DNA from: M55B112 sp040880545
Lineage (GTDB): Bacteria > Bacteroidota > Bacteroidia > Bacteroidales > GCA-2748055
Direction of reading: 5' to 3'
NCBI GenBank assembly: GCA_040880545.1
Contig: JBBDIE010000099.1
Coordinates: 47,296-111,295 of the forward strand
DNA length: 64,000 bases
Shown here piece by piece: positions 26,631 to 35,854 of this stretch (position 1 is its first letter; the number at the start of each line of letters is the position of its first letter). The notes below the pieces were generated by a model. That model was not told where the DNA came from. It worked only from the letters and a program-made list of their open reading frames with translations, and ran no database searches. Made by a program: the position numbers and the translations under genes.

Positions 26631-29591
26631 TCAGAAAAGATCAACGGTAAACAAAAACTCAGGCTTCCATTCTCCGGTTTGAGGCAGCCAGGCCAGTCTT
26701 CCTCCTATGGAAACAGGGAAAAAGATCCGGAGAAAATGAAGGTCTGCCAGGATATCGGCTCCTACAGAATAATAGTTTTTATCTGTTAACTCCTGTTGGG
26801 GTTCCCTGATCAGTATATCCCTGCCTGCTAAATAATCGGCCCAAAGATTGCCCCTGATTCTTGTTATATAGATTACCGGTCCGATATTGAAGTCGGGATA
26901 TGCCACGGGAAAACTGTAGTCGGCACTGTATAATTTCATTTCCAGTCCGAGAATATCAACCATACCCCTTGGAAGTGAAATGTCATTATTAAAAAGATAC
27001 CGTTCCGGATGTTGCACCTGCACAACATGTCTCAATCGTATTGTCTGGTGCTTCAGTAGGCCCGGCAGGTAGATGGCTCCTCCGGCAATGCTGAGGGATC
27101 CGAAATTAAAGGCATTGAAGGGTGCATTCCTGTATGTGGCAAAGGCCGTAATTCCCAGCCGTGGAAGGATATCCTTTCTTCCCATTCGCAGGTAGGAACT
27201 AAAATTAAACCTGGTTACAAACCTGTGCAAACCGGTTTCATAGCCCGTGCGGTTTTCGTTGGGAAAAATATCGGTGGAATAGCTATAGCCGATCAGTGGT
27301 TGCAGGCGTGTAATATATTTTCCGGTATTCAACCTCAGCGGAATATAACAGGTTGATGTAAAAGTAAACCTGTCAGGATTCACGGGAACATTATCTGCCG
27401 CATCGATTTTATGAACCAGTGGAAGTCCTCCAACATTCAACCCCAGGTCAATTACCGGGATTCTCCCCTTCAGAATTACTCCTGAATGTAAAAAATGCAT
27501 CTTATCCCTGTATTCATATCCAACCATTCCCGTTATGGTACTCAACAGGTTTTGCGTAAGCAACGTGGCCCCCAGGCTTACTGGAAGATCTTCCGGGTTA
27601 AGTGCTGCCTCCGGGTTCATATAATCGAAATAAAGCGGCAGCCATGAATGGATGTTCACTGCATGAAATAGTTTTCGGTACGGTTTTGGGGTATATGTTC
27701 CCGGAACTGTATGTGCTGCACCGTCGATAATGGTCCTCTCTCCTGGCGTGGGGTCACTGTCCAGTTGCTCAGCAGCATACTCCCCCTCCGGAATCTCCAC
27801 CATGTATTCCTCTTCCACCGTTTGAGTCACTGCCCTGTATCCGTCAGCATGATAATCGGCATAAGAGAGAGAACCCGATCCGGGATTTATTCCTGGTTCA
27901 AACGCTCCGAAGTGTGCCGAGCTAACCCTGTATAACTGTTGATTTTCGAGATTAAACCTGTAAATGTTATCTATTCCAGAGAAAGTAGCGCTGAAAAAAA
28001 TCTGCTTATCCTTCACCACTGGATGAGATATATCTTCATAACCTGAATTAAATATTTCGGACCAGGTCTCCCTGTCCATACTGTATTTATAAAGGTATTT
28101 CCCAGACTTGCCGGTGAGTGTTACTACGATGGCTGAATCTTCCTCCATCCAATGTGGGTGTTGTATAAACTGATTACCGGGAGCCCTTACTGAATGTTTC
28201 AGATTTCCTTCCATGTCAAGTATCACCAGGTGAAAGGAATAATCGGTTTGCTGTTCAATGGCTACGATATGTTCTCCGCCCTTCGAAATTGCCGGGCTGT
28301 AGTATCTCGTCCCAGAACCAAGGTTTCTCACCCGATTTTCCTCCAGATTAAAAACCCTGATCTGAGAAAAGTTCCTGTTGCTCCACCGAATATCAGGAAC
28401 CCACTCATCCCAGACAATTAATCCGCTGCTGTAGCTGAATCGCCCTGAATTCATAAATCCTGGTCTGAATACCCGTTTCTCTGTTCCGTCAAGACCTATG
28501 GTCACAAACTCGGGGATTTGGTCAATACCCTCTTTCAGGGCAATCAGTAAAGTGTCACCGATCCACTGTGGAAAGCGATAACTGGTGTAGTGCTTTTGCC
28601 CGGGTTCGCTCCAGTTTCGGACAGGGACCGGGTCACGCTTGCTAAAAGTGCCTTTCCAGTGATCTTCATAAAGATCAAGGGTGGACTGATAAAGTTCCCG
28701 TTTCGACTTCACCCCGTATTTTCGCATGGCAAACCAGGAGGGAACCACCAGGAAAGGTTTCCGGGCCACAAAATCTTCCATGTCTGTCCAAAAACTGTCT
28801 CCGTATGTTCTTCTTCCGAAACGAACCATCAGGTACCCAAGTTCATAATGGTTGGGTACATGATCCCTATAAGAACCCAGAATTGCCTTGGAAAAATTAT
28901 ATCGCTGCTCCTGCTCCAGGAGAATGGCTTTCATACCCATTTCGAACGATGGGAGCCTTCCACGACCTGTGTACGAGAATCGTGTTTCAGCATCAACAGC
29001 ATCGCCCTCAAGATACCATAATGGGAGTAACCCAGACAGCAGTCCAACCGCTTGTTCTCCGGCTATCACGGAAAGGGTTTTTCCAACTCCCTGGTTGAGT
29101 TTTGATATCTGAACGGCATGTCTCCCCTCGTGTAGAGCCAGTTGGGTCATCCAGTCCTGCGCGTATCCGTTGGGATCTGGATTGGTAAACACTTCAAGTC
29201 TTTTGGGAGCCCATACAAATACCCCGTTGGAAAAACTTGATTCATTGTGGAACACTAAGGGTAACTTCCCATGTTTATGGTCGAGGACCTCTGCCTGAAA
29301 TGGATAGTAATATTCCATATTATCGGCAAAATTCATGGCCAGACTATCCAGTCCGCGTGGGTAGATCACCTGGTAATGTTCACTGGAGAAATGGTTCCAT
29401 CGAATAGTGGCTGGATCTTGTCCGTACTCATAGAATTGCCCGGACAGCCCCATCGAAAAAATTGCCAGAACCAGTAGTGGAATTATATTTCGGAAAATGG
29501 GTGAATCCTTGCCCGGCCTGTTATTGACCCGTTGAGAACTGTACTCCAAATCCCCTGTTTCGTAAATAAATATAAGCCCTTTTTCGCACAT
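26631..29591 (-). CDS. Gluzincin-like metalloprotease / beta-propeller / outer-membrane barrel protein
   Basis: About 986 residues from the ATG at 29591; the exact start is uncertain (29669 and a TTG at 29549 are also in frame), and each overlaps the upstream SUI1 gene. A signal-like stretch (IIPLLVLAIFSMGLSGQ) is followed by a peptidase-MA-like domain with HEGRH (~154-158) and WYLEGDAVDAE supplying the third zinc ligand Glu (~195). The middle (~330-600) has propeller-like repeats (GTRYYSPAISKGGEHIVAIE, YLYKYSMDRETW). From ~650 it becomes strand-rich like an outer-membrane barrel and ends WKPEFLFTVDLF with terminal Phe. The three parts are seen in sequence; protease activity and outer-membrane location are inferred. 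Confidence 0.75.
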   Translation of the reverse strand: MCEKGLIFIYETGDLEYSSQRVNNRPGKDSPIFRNIIPLLVLAIFSMGLSGQFYEYGQDPATIRWNHFSSEHYQVIYPRGLDSLAMNFADNMEYYYPFQAEVLDHKHGKLPLVFHNESSFSNGVFVWAPKRLEVFTNPDPNGYAQDWMTQLALHEGRHAVQISKLNQGVGKTLSVIAGEQAVGLLSGLLPLWYLEGDAVDAETRFSYTGRGRLPSFEMGMKAILLEQEQRYNFSKAILGSYRDHVPNHYELGYLMVRFGRRTYGDSFWTDMEDFVARKPFLVVPSWFAMRKYGVKSKRELYQSTLDLYEDHWKGTFSKRDPVPVRNWSEPGQKHYTSYRFPQWIGDTLLIALKEGIDQIPEFVTIGLDGTEKRVFRPGFMNSGRFSYSSGLIVWDEWVPDIRWSNRNFSQIRVFNLEENRVRNLGSGTRYYSPAISKGGEHIVAIEQQTDYSFHLVILDMEGNLKHSVRAPGNQFIQHPHWMEEDSAIVVTLTGKSGKYLYKYSMDRETWSEIFNSGYEDISHPVVKDKQIFFSATFSGIDNIYRFNLENQQLYRVSSAHFGAFEPGINPGSGSLSYADYHADGYRAVTQTVEEEYMVEIPEGEYAAEQLDSDPTPGERTIIDGAAHTVPGTYTPKPYRKLFHAVNIHSWLPLYFDYMNPEAALNPEDLPVSLGATLLTQNLLSTITGMVGYEYRDKMHFLHSGVILKGRIPVIDLGLNVGGLPLVHKIDAADNVPVNPDRFTFTSTCYIPLRLNTGKYITRLQPLIGYSYSTDIFPNENRTGYETGLHRFVTRFNFSSYLRMGRKDILPRLGITAFATYRNAPFNAFNFGSLSIAGGAIYLPGLLKHQTIRLRHVVQVQHPERYLFNNDISLPRGMVDILGLEMKLYSADYSFPVAYPDFNIGPVIYITRIRGNLWADYLAGRDILIREPQQELTDKNYYSVGADILADLHFLRIFFPVSIGGRLAWLPQTGEWKPEFLFTVDLF

Positions 29592-29871
29592 CACGGAACA
29601 AAATGATATCATACATCCGGGTTGATCCTTTAGTTCTGCAAACCGCTGAAAGTTCCCGTTCAATCCCAATCAGGTCTATCCGCTTTCCTATGAACCCGCT
29701 AACGCAGGTAATGGGAACCCCGTCAATTTTCCTTTTTTCAAGCGAGATAGTCAATAGCTGCTTACCTGGTTCCCTGGTGTCCTGTTCACGAACATTGGCA
29801 TATTCATACTCAAATTCCGGATAGGTAGAATATATCATCTCATCAGGATGTAACGAAATTCTATCAACCAT
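29521..29871 (-). CDS. SUI1/eIF1-like translation factor homologue (YciH family), divergent
   Basis: 116 residues. The N-terminus DEMIYSTYPEFEYEYANVRE matches the start of Bacteroidota YciH-like proteins (I/VYSTNPDFEYEY). The C-terminal 70 residues fit the SUI1 fold: LTISLEKRKIDGVPITCVSG, RIDLIGIERELSAVC, IILFRDVRKRAYIYLRNRGF. Bacterial homologues are thought to monitor initiation on the 30S subunit. This copy is divergent: the usual Gly-rich loop after the Cys (CGxGGS) reads CRTKGS, and the GQ/GD ribosome-facing positions are changed. It overlaps the next gene downstream by about 70 bp at the chosen start. Confidence 0.7.
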   Translation of the reverse strand: MVDRISLHPDEMIYSTYPEFEYEYANVREQDTREPGKQLLTISLEKRKIDGVPITCVSGFIGKRIDLIGIERELSAVCRTKGSTRMYDIILFRDVRKRAYIYLRNRGFGVQFSTGQ

Positions 29872-30118
29872 AATACCTTTATTAAAGAAAGAGTAAATAT
29901 AAGTTTACTAAATGAATCTTTCTGCTTTTAACATACTATTTGTGACGAATCGTACTACGAAACATCTTTTGGAAGAAACATACCTGCCTTTGTGCCCATG
30001 AATTTATCTGAACATTCCAGGAAGGAGACTGTACAATCCAATAAAAATCCTGGGTGTTTCATAATGAATCCAAAAAAACGTAAATTCGGAACCTCGAAAT
30101 CGATATACCGGGAAGACT

Positions 30119-33100
30119 ATGAATAATTTCAGAAAATACAATCTTATACTTGGCTGGTTCAGTTTCCTCACCGCACTAACCGTTTACCTTCTTACAATTG
30201 AACCCTCCGTAAGTCTTTGGGATTGTGGGGAATTCATTGCAAGTTCGTATAAGCTTCAGGTGGGGCATCCCCCGGGAGCCCCCCTCTATATGATCCTTGG
30301 AAGATTCTTTGCACTGTTTGCCGGAGATACTGCCAATGTAGCCAGAATGTACAATGCACTCTCCGCTGCCAGCAGTGCCTTTACCATTTTATTTCTTTTC
30401 TGGACAATTTCACACCTGGTAAAAAAGATTTTTATCAAAACTGATGAAGATCATACCGTCACCAACTACATTCTTATCCTGGGAAGCTCTCTGGTGGGGG
30501 CCCTAGCTTACACTTTTTCCGATACATTCTGGTTTTCAGCTGTGGAGGCTGAGGTATATGCCACCTCTTCTCTCTTTACCGCCGTAGTATTCTGGGCCAT
30601 CCTGAAATGGGAAAATATTGCCGATGATAAATATGCCAACCGGTGGCTGATCCTGATCGCTTACCTGATCGGACTATCTATCGGGGTACACCTGTTGAAC
30701 CTGCTGGCAATACCCGCCATTGTACTTGTCTACTATTTCAAAAAATATGAGGTAAGCAGGAAGGGACTGATCAGGGCCATTCTTGTTGCGGTGGCCATCC
30801 TTGGTTCAATCATGTATTTCATCATTCCCGGACTTATAAAAATAGCTACCTGGTTTGAGCTGCTCTTTACCAACGGTTTTGGTTTGCGTTATCACACCGG
30901 CATGATCATCTATATCATTTTACTACTGGGTCTTCTTTCCTTCGGAATTTACAGAACCCAGTTCAGGAAAAAAAATGTATTGCTGAATACCATCCTCGTG
31001 AGTCTGACAGTTATCATCATTGGCTATTCCTCCTACGCCATGATCATCATCAGGTCAACGGCTCAACCACCCATGAATGAAAACAGGCCCGACAATGCAT
31101 TTGCACTTCTGTCGTACCTTAACCGGGAGCAGTACGGCGACCGCCCACTGGTAACAGGGCACCAGTACAATGCGGAGTTTGAGTCGGTGGAATACAAAAA
31201 ACCGGTTTACCGGCTGAATAAAGAGACCGGCAAGTATGAAGTTGCCAACATGAAACCTGTTATTAAATACAAGGATGGAAATATTCTGTTTCCCAGGATG
31301 TATAGCCGGGATTCTCAGCACAGGCAGGTTTATGAGAATTACGGGACCATTAAAGACCCGGCCAATCCCACCTACCTTGATAATATTGAATTCTTTATCC
31401 GATACCAGTTGGGGCACATGTATTTTCGCTATTTCATGTGGAACTTTGTGGGTAAACAAAATGATATTCAGAGTCACGGAGGGATCCTGGAAGGAAGGGC
31501 TATCAGCGGCATCAAAGGAATTGACAGTATCTGGCTCGGTAATCAGAAAGAACTTACCGATGATATGCTCAACCATCCTGCACGGAACACCTACTATTTC
31601 ATTCCCTTTATACTGGGCATCATCGGATTTCTGTTTCATCTGAAAAATCACCTGAAAGATTTCTGGATCGTACTGTTTCTTTTCGTGCTAACGGGCATTG
31701 CCATTGTGGTATACCTTAATCAATCGCCTTTACAGCCACGGGAGAGGGACTATGCCTATGCCGGCTCGTTTTATGCTTTTTCCATCTGGATAGGAATGGG
31801 GGTTGCCGGTCTTGCGGCGATAATTAACCGGTATATGAAAATGCAACCTGCGGCTATATTCAGCGTGGTAATTTCAATGCTGGGTGCCCCCTTGTTATTG
31901 GCTGCTCAGAACTGGGACGATCACGACCGTTCAGGCCGCTATCTTACCAGGGATATTGCCAAAAACTACCTGGAGTCGTGCGATGAAGATGCCATTATAT
32001 TTACCGTGGGGGATAATGATACATTTCCACTATGGTATGCACAGGAGGTGGAAGGAATCCGAACTGATATCAGGGTAGTGAATATGATGCTGTTCAATAC
32101 TGAATGGCACATCGACCAGATGAAAATGAAGGCCTATGAATCTGAGCCTCTGCCCATGTCCCTTCCAATTTCAAAATACAGGGACGGCACGAATAATTCT
32201 TTGCTTGTAAGGGAGAATGAGCGGTGGGCCACTGTTAAATATATTTCTAACTTTATTCGTAGCGAAGATTCACGTACAAAACTCACCTTAAGGAACGGAG
32301 ACAAAGTAGATCATCTTCCTACCAATAAGATTATAATCGAAGTTGATTCGGCAGCAGTAATAGAAAACAAAATCATTTCTCCGGACGATGCAGCTATCAT
32401 GGAACAAGATGTCAGGATTATCTTGAATCCCGACCGCCAGATCCTTAAAGGAGGCATGGCTCAGCTTGATATATTTGCACAGAACAACTGGAAGAGGCCG
32501 GTCTATTATACTGCAGGAGCATTTGACGGTAGCCTGGGACTGGAGCCATACTATCAACTGGATGGACTTGCTTACAAAGTGGTGCCCATTAAGACCCCCC
32601 AGGAGAGTATCCTGGTGATGGGACGCATTGATCCGGAAAAGATGTACGACATTGTGATGAACAGATTTTCTTGGGGCCGAATGAATCAGGATGATGTCAC
32701 CCTCGATTACTACTCCATCAGGACCCTGTCAGTGATACGGTTCAGAAATCTTCATACCCGTCTGGCAAAGGAGTTACTGGCAGCAGGTGACAGGGCAAGA
32801 GCTGTTGAGGTACTGGATCATTGCATGGAACTCGCACCACATCATGTTTTGCCCTACGACCAGTACATTGGTGGACTGACATTCCCTCAGAGAGATGGCA
32901 ATACCATTCATCATGAAGGGATCATCGAAGTTTATTATATGTGCGGAGAGATGGAAAAGGCCAATGCATTGCTCAGCGAATACTACGATATCCTGAATCA
33001 GAAAATGAATTATTTTAATTCTTTAAAGCCCAGGTATAAGCAAATTGAGGAACAGGAGCATTATCAGACCATGGCACAGTTGGAAGAACTAAGGATGCTG

Positions 33101-33148
33101 TTAACTAATTACAGACAGGAAGACAAGTCGTTGGAACTGGGTTTTTAA
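30119..33148 (+). CDS. DUF2723 multi-pass membrane protein (glycosyltransferase-like)
   Basis: 1009 residues. The first ~600 residues hold about 12 hydrophobic helices. The DUF2723 signature is at the start: TVYLLTIEPSVSLWDCGEFI, SSYKLQVGHPPGAPLYMILGRFFALF, YTFSDTFWFSAVEAEVYA. The Asp/Glu in the first periplasmic loop (WDCGEF) is like the catalytic acid of GT-C protein O-mannosyltransferases. The C-terminal part is soluble (GDNDTFPLWYAQEVEG, then TPR-like ARAVEVLDHCMELAPHH). Bacteroidota members probably glycosylate secreted proteins or envelope lipids; that is inference. Single gene ending in the 33.16-kb hairpin. Confidence 0.9.
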   Translation: MNNFRKYNLILGWFSFLTALTVYLLTIEPSVSLWDCGEFIASSYKLQVGHPPGAPLYMILGRFFALFAGDTANVARMYNALSAASSAFTILFLFWTISHLVKKIFIKTDEDHTVTNYILILGSSLVGALAYTFSDTFWFSAVEAEVYATSSLFTAVVFWAILKWENIADDKYANRWLILIAYLIGLSIGVHLLNLLAIPAIVLVYYFKKYEVSRKGLIRAILVAVAILGSIMYFIIPGLIKIATWFELLFTNGFGLRYHTGMIIYIILLLGLLSFGIYRTQFRKKNVLLNTILVSLTVIIIGYSSYAMIIIRSTAQPPMNENRPDNAFALLSYLNREQYGDRPLVTGHQYNAEFESVEYKKPVYRLNKETGKYEVANMKPVIKYKDGNILFPRMYSRDSQHRQVYENYGTIKDPANPTYLDNIEFFIRYQLGHMYFRYFMWNFVGKQNDIQSHGGILEGRAISGIKGIDSIWLGNQKELTDDMLNHPARNTYYFIPFILGIIGFLFHLKNHLKDFWIVLFLFVLTGIAIVVYLNQSPLQPRERDYAYAGSFYAFSIWIGMGVAGLAAIINRYMKMQPAAIFSVVISMLGAPLLLAAQNWDDHDRSGRYLTRDIAKNYLESCDEDAIIFTVGDNDTFPLWYAQEVEGIRTDIRVVNMMLFNTEWHIDQMKMKAYESEPLPMSLPISKYRDGTNNSLLVRENERWATVKYISNFIRSEDSRTKLTLRNGDKVDHLPTNKIIIEVDSAAVIENKIISPDDAAIMEQDVRIILNPDRQILKGGMAQLDIFAQNNWKRPVYYTAGAFDGSLGLEPYYQLDGLAYKVVPIKTPQESILVMGRIDPEKMYDIVMNRFSWGRMNQDDVTLDYYSIRTLSVIRFRNLHTRLAKELLAAGDRARAVEVLDHCMELAPHHVLPYDQYIGGLTFPQRDGNTIHHEGIIEVYYMCGEMEKANALLSEYYDILNQKMNYFNSLKPRYKQIEEQEHYQTMAQLEELRMLLTNYRQEDKSLELGF

Positions 33149-33155
33149 GGCTATT

Positions 33156-33191
33156 TAGTGTCTGTCCACTCTACTTTATTGACAGACACTA
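33156..33191. terminator. Bidirectional hairpin between convergent genes
   Basis: Two 11-bp arms, TAGTGTCTGTC (33156-33166) and its exact complement (33181-33191), close a 14-nt loop. The right arm includes the TAG stop of the polyprenyl synthetase. A related 26-bp sequence occurs at 54417-54442, so this may be a repeat serving as terminator. Confidence 0.55.
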
Positions 33192-34163
33192 TTTAACCCT
33201 GTCTATCAGGTATTCAGCGAAAGCATAAAGTTCTGTTTTTCGATCATGGGGACTGTTAAGCTTATTGAGGCTGTCCAATGAAGCCTTGTAATAACTGTTG
33301 ATCATCTTCTCAACCTTGATTTTAACCTGCAGGCTGTCTAAGATCCGGATAACTTCAGCCACTTTCTCCTCGGGGTCAAATGATTCTACGGTCAGCCACT
33401 TTGTCAGCTCTGTTTTCTTTTTTTCATCTGCCATTTTTAAGGCCGTAATCATCAGGATTGTCTTTTTATTATCCACAATGTCCATCCCCGGCTTTTTACC
33501 AAAAATTTCAGGATCACCATAAGCATCAAGCAGATCGTCCTGAAGCTGAAAAGCAATGCCCAGATCTCTTCCGAAAAAATACAATTCAGAAGCATCCTTT
33601 TCTGATGCCCCTCCGAGCATGGCCCCTATTTTTAAGCTAGCTGCAATCAGTACGGCCGTTTTTAACTCAATCATTTTGAGGTATTCCTCTTCATCAACCA
33701 TCAACCGCTTCTCAAAATTCATATCCAGTTGCTGCCCTTCGCATACTTCAATGGCCGTCCGTGTAAACACCTCATTTACGTTTCGAAGCACTGCCCCCGG
33801 TGATTCATTTATAAACCTGCTCGCCAGGATCGACATCACATCACCCGAGAGGATTGCTATGTTTTCATCCCATTTCACATGAACCGTTTCATGTCCGCGC
33901 CGTAATTCCGACCGATCCATAATATCATCATGAAGCAGGGTAAAATTGTGAAAAAGTTCTATGGCCGTTGCAGGATGAAGCGCTGAATCAACCGATCCTG
34001 CAAACATATCACAGGCCAGCAACACAAGTGCCGGCCGTATCCTTTTTCCTCCGATGGAAAGTATGTACCTCACCGGATCATACAATTCTGAGGGTGTTTC
34101 CGGAAACCTGATATTTTCTAAGTGCTTCTCAATAAGCTTTTGTGCTTCGGCTAGTGTATACAT
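33189..34163 (-). CDS. Polyprenyl diphosphate synthase
   Basis: 324 residues, all-alpha prenyltransferase. The first Asp-rich motif is LLHDDIMDRSELRRG and the second is FQLQDDLLDAYGDPEIFGK; KRIRPALVLLACDMF carries the isopentenyl-diphosphate site (GGKRIRP). It condenses isopentenyl diphosphate with an allylic primer to make a longer polyprenyl diphosphate for quinones or, if short-chain, geranylgeranyl/farnesyl products. The residues before the first motif (AIELFHNFTL) include Phe at position -5/-4, which in this family tends to limit chain length; this favours a short-chain product, but weakly. Monocistronic, convergent with DUF2723. Confidence 0.92.
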   Translation of the reverse strand: MYTLAEAQKLIEKHLENIRFPETPSELYDPVRYILSIGGKRIRPALVLLACDMFAGSVDSALHPATAIELFHNFTLLHDDIMDRSELRRGHETVHVKWDENIAILSGDVMSILASRFINESPGAVLRNVNEVFTRTAIEVCEGQQLDMNFEKRLMVDEEEYLKMIELKTAVLIAASLKIGAMLGGASEKDASELYFFGRDLGIAFQLQDDLLDAYGDPEIFGKKPGMDIVDNKKTILMITALKMADEKKKTELTKWLTVESFDPEEKVAEVIRILDSLQVKIKVEKMINSYYKASLDSLNKLNSPHDRKTELYAFAEYLIDRVK

Positions 34164-34367
34164 GGTCTTAAATTCAATAAATAATTTACCTCTTCAGGAT
34201 GGGGTTCCTAAGGTAATTCCATTTTTTCCCTGGTACAAGGAAAGCCAATGATTTTTAACCACAATTATTTTTGAACTTTGGCATGTCCATTGCCGTTAAT
34301 ATTACAATTTGATTAAGGCAGGAGTTTGCCTTTTAATGCTTAAATTTGGACTTTAAATTTTATCCTG

Positions 34368-35834
34368 ATGATTAAAACAATCAAAAGATTTCAATTCGTA
34401 ATAATTATTCTCGTATTTATACATGGTTTGTTATCTGGCCAGGGATATGAGATCAAACTGGAAGCTTCCGATTTTGCAGGTCGGGAGGTAATCCTCGCTG
34501 AATATTTTGCGACCCGGATGATCCCGAAAGATACAGCACAAGTCAGTCTGACGGGTGAGGCAGTTTTTTCAGGAGATACGCCATTCGAAGGCGGATTATA
34601 CGTCTTCTATTTTAATCCGGCGTACAATCTTGACTTCCTCCTGGATAAGGATCAGTTTTTCAAAGTCGTTGTGGACAGTTCTGACCTGGTAGCCAAAACC
34701 ACTTTTACCGGATCCACCGACAATGATCTGTTTTATACCTACAAGAGATATCTTGCCAAAAAAAGAAAGGTCCAGGACAATTATGCCCGACAGCTTGCTG
34801 AGGCTGACAATATTTCAGATTCAAGCTGGATCAATAATAAGATGGCTAAACTTAATGAGGAGATGACTGCTTATGTTGATGGGATAATCTCAGAAAACAG
34901 ATCCACCTTCTTTGCAACTTTTCTACTCGCCATGAAACAACACAATGCCCCCGAAGAGATCCTAAGGGGCACAAAACGGCAGCGTGATTCCATCCGCTAT
35001 GAATATTACAGGGAACATTATTTCGATGATTTTGACCTTTCCGACCTGCGGCTGCTACATACCCCACTGTACGAAACAAAGCTAAAAACCTATATAAACA
35101 ATGTGGTCCCCCGACATCCCGATTCCTTGATCGTTGCCGTGGACCAACTGATGGAAAAGTCCCGGTCCCATGAAGCAATCTTCCGGTACATGCTCATAAC
35201 ACTCTTCAATAACTTTGCAGAAAGTAAAATAATGGGAATGGACAAAGTATATTTCCATATCGCAGAAAAATATTACATCCCTGAAGCTACCTGGAGCAGT
35301 ACGGACTTTATTGATAAACTCCGTGAAAATCTGGAAAAGAGTAAACCAACCTTCATAGGCAATATTGCCCCGGATATCGAACTGAAGGGTATTCCATCGG
35401 AACATTTCCAGATGGCTCAGATGGACGACGATATTAAAAAAGATCCCCACGTGGGACAGAATTTCAACCTCGTTGATATTCCGGCGGAGTATACGTTACT
35501 ATATTTCTGGGAAGCTGATTGCGGTCATTGTAAAAAATCCACACCTGAACTATACGAAGTATATATGAAATACAGGGAACAGGAGGTGATGGTAGTGGCG
35601 GTCCATGTGATCAACTCCGTTGAGGGAAAGGTAAAATGGGTGGATTTTGTGAATGAACATGAATTGTATGACTGGTACAACTGCTGGAGCCCATACAACA
35701 ATGATTTCAGGAATCAATACAATCTGCTTAGCTTCCCGCAACTCTTACTGCTGGATCATGATAAGAAAATCATTGCGAAAAGTCTTTCGCCGGAACAGGC
35801 TGACAATATTTTAAACAGATTAATAAAAAATTAA
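34368..35834 (+). CDS. Exported thioredoxin-like (TlpA-type) protein
   Basis: 488 residues with a signal anchor or signal peptide (FVIIILVFIHGLLSGQ). The central ~300 residues are helical and of unknown function, as in Bacteroidota DUF4369/DUF5106-type thioredoxin proteins. The C-terminal ~140 residues are a thioredoxin fold with YFWEADCGHCKKSTPEL (active site CGHC) and the cis-Pro loop FPQLLLLDHDKKI. It would reduce or isomerise disulfides in the periplasm. The stop is 20 bp before carA on the same strand, so the two may be co-transcribed, although the functions are unrelated. Confidence 0.88.
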   Translation: MIKTIKRFQFVIIILVFIHGLLSGQGYEIKLEASDFAGREVILAEYFATRMIPKDTAQVSLTGEAVFSGDTPFEGGLYVFYFNPAYNLDFLLDKDQFFKVVVDSSDLVAKTTFTGSTDNDLFYTYKRYLAKKRKVQDNYARQLAEADNISDSSWINNKMAKLNEEMTAYVDGIISENRSTFFATFLLAMKQHNAPEEILRGTKRQRDSIRYEYYREHYFDDFDLSDLRLLHTPLYETKLKTYINNVVPRHPDSLIVAVDQLMEKSRSHEAIFRYMLITLFNNFAESKIMGMDKVYFHIAEKYYIPEATWSSTDFIDKLRENLEKSKPTFIGNIAPDIELKGIPSEHFQMAQMDDDIKKDPHVGQNFNLVDIPAEYTLLYFWEADCGHCKKSTPELYEVYMKYREQEVMVVAVHVINSVEGKVKWVDFVNEHELYDWYNCWSPYNNDFRNQYNLLSFPQLLLLDHDKKIIAKSLSPEQADNILNRLIKN

Positions 35835-35854
35835 TCATAATTACCGGGAATTTT

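Noticed and set aside
34315..34332. Hairpin AAGGCA/TGCCTT before the thioredoxin-like gene as a riboswitch
   Set aside because: A 6-bp stem alone matches no known riboswitch core.
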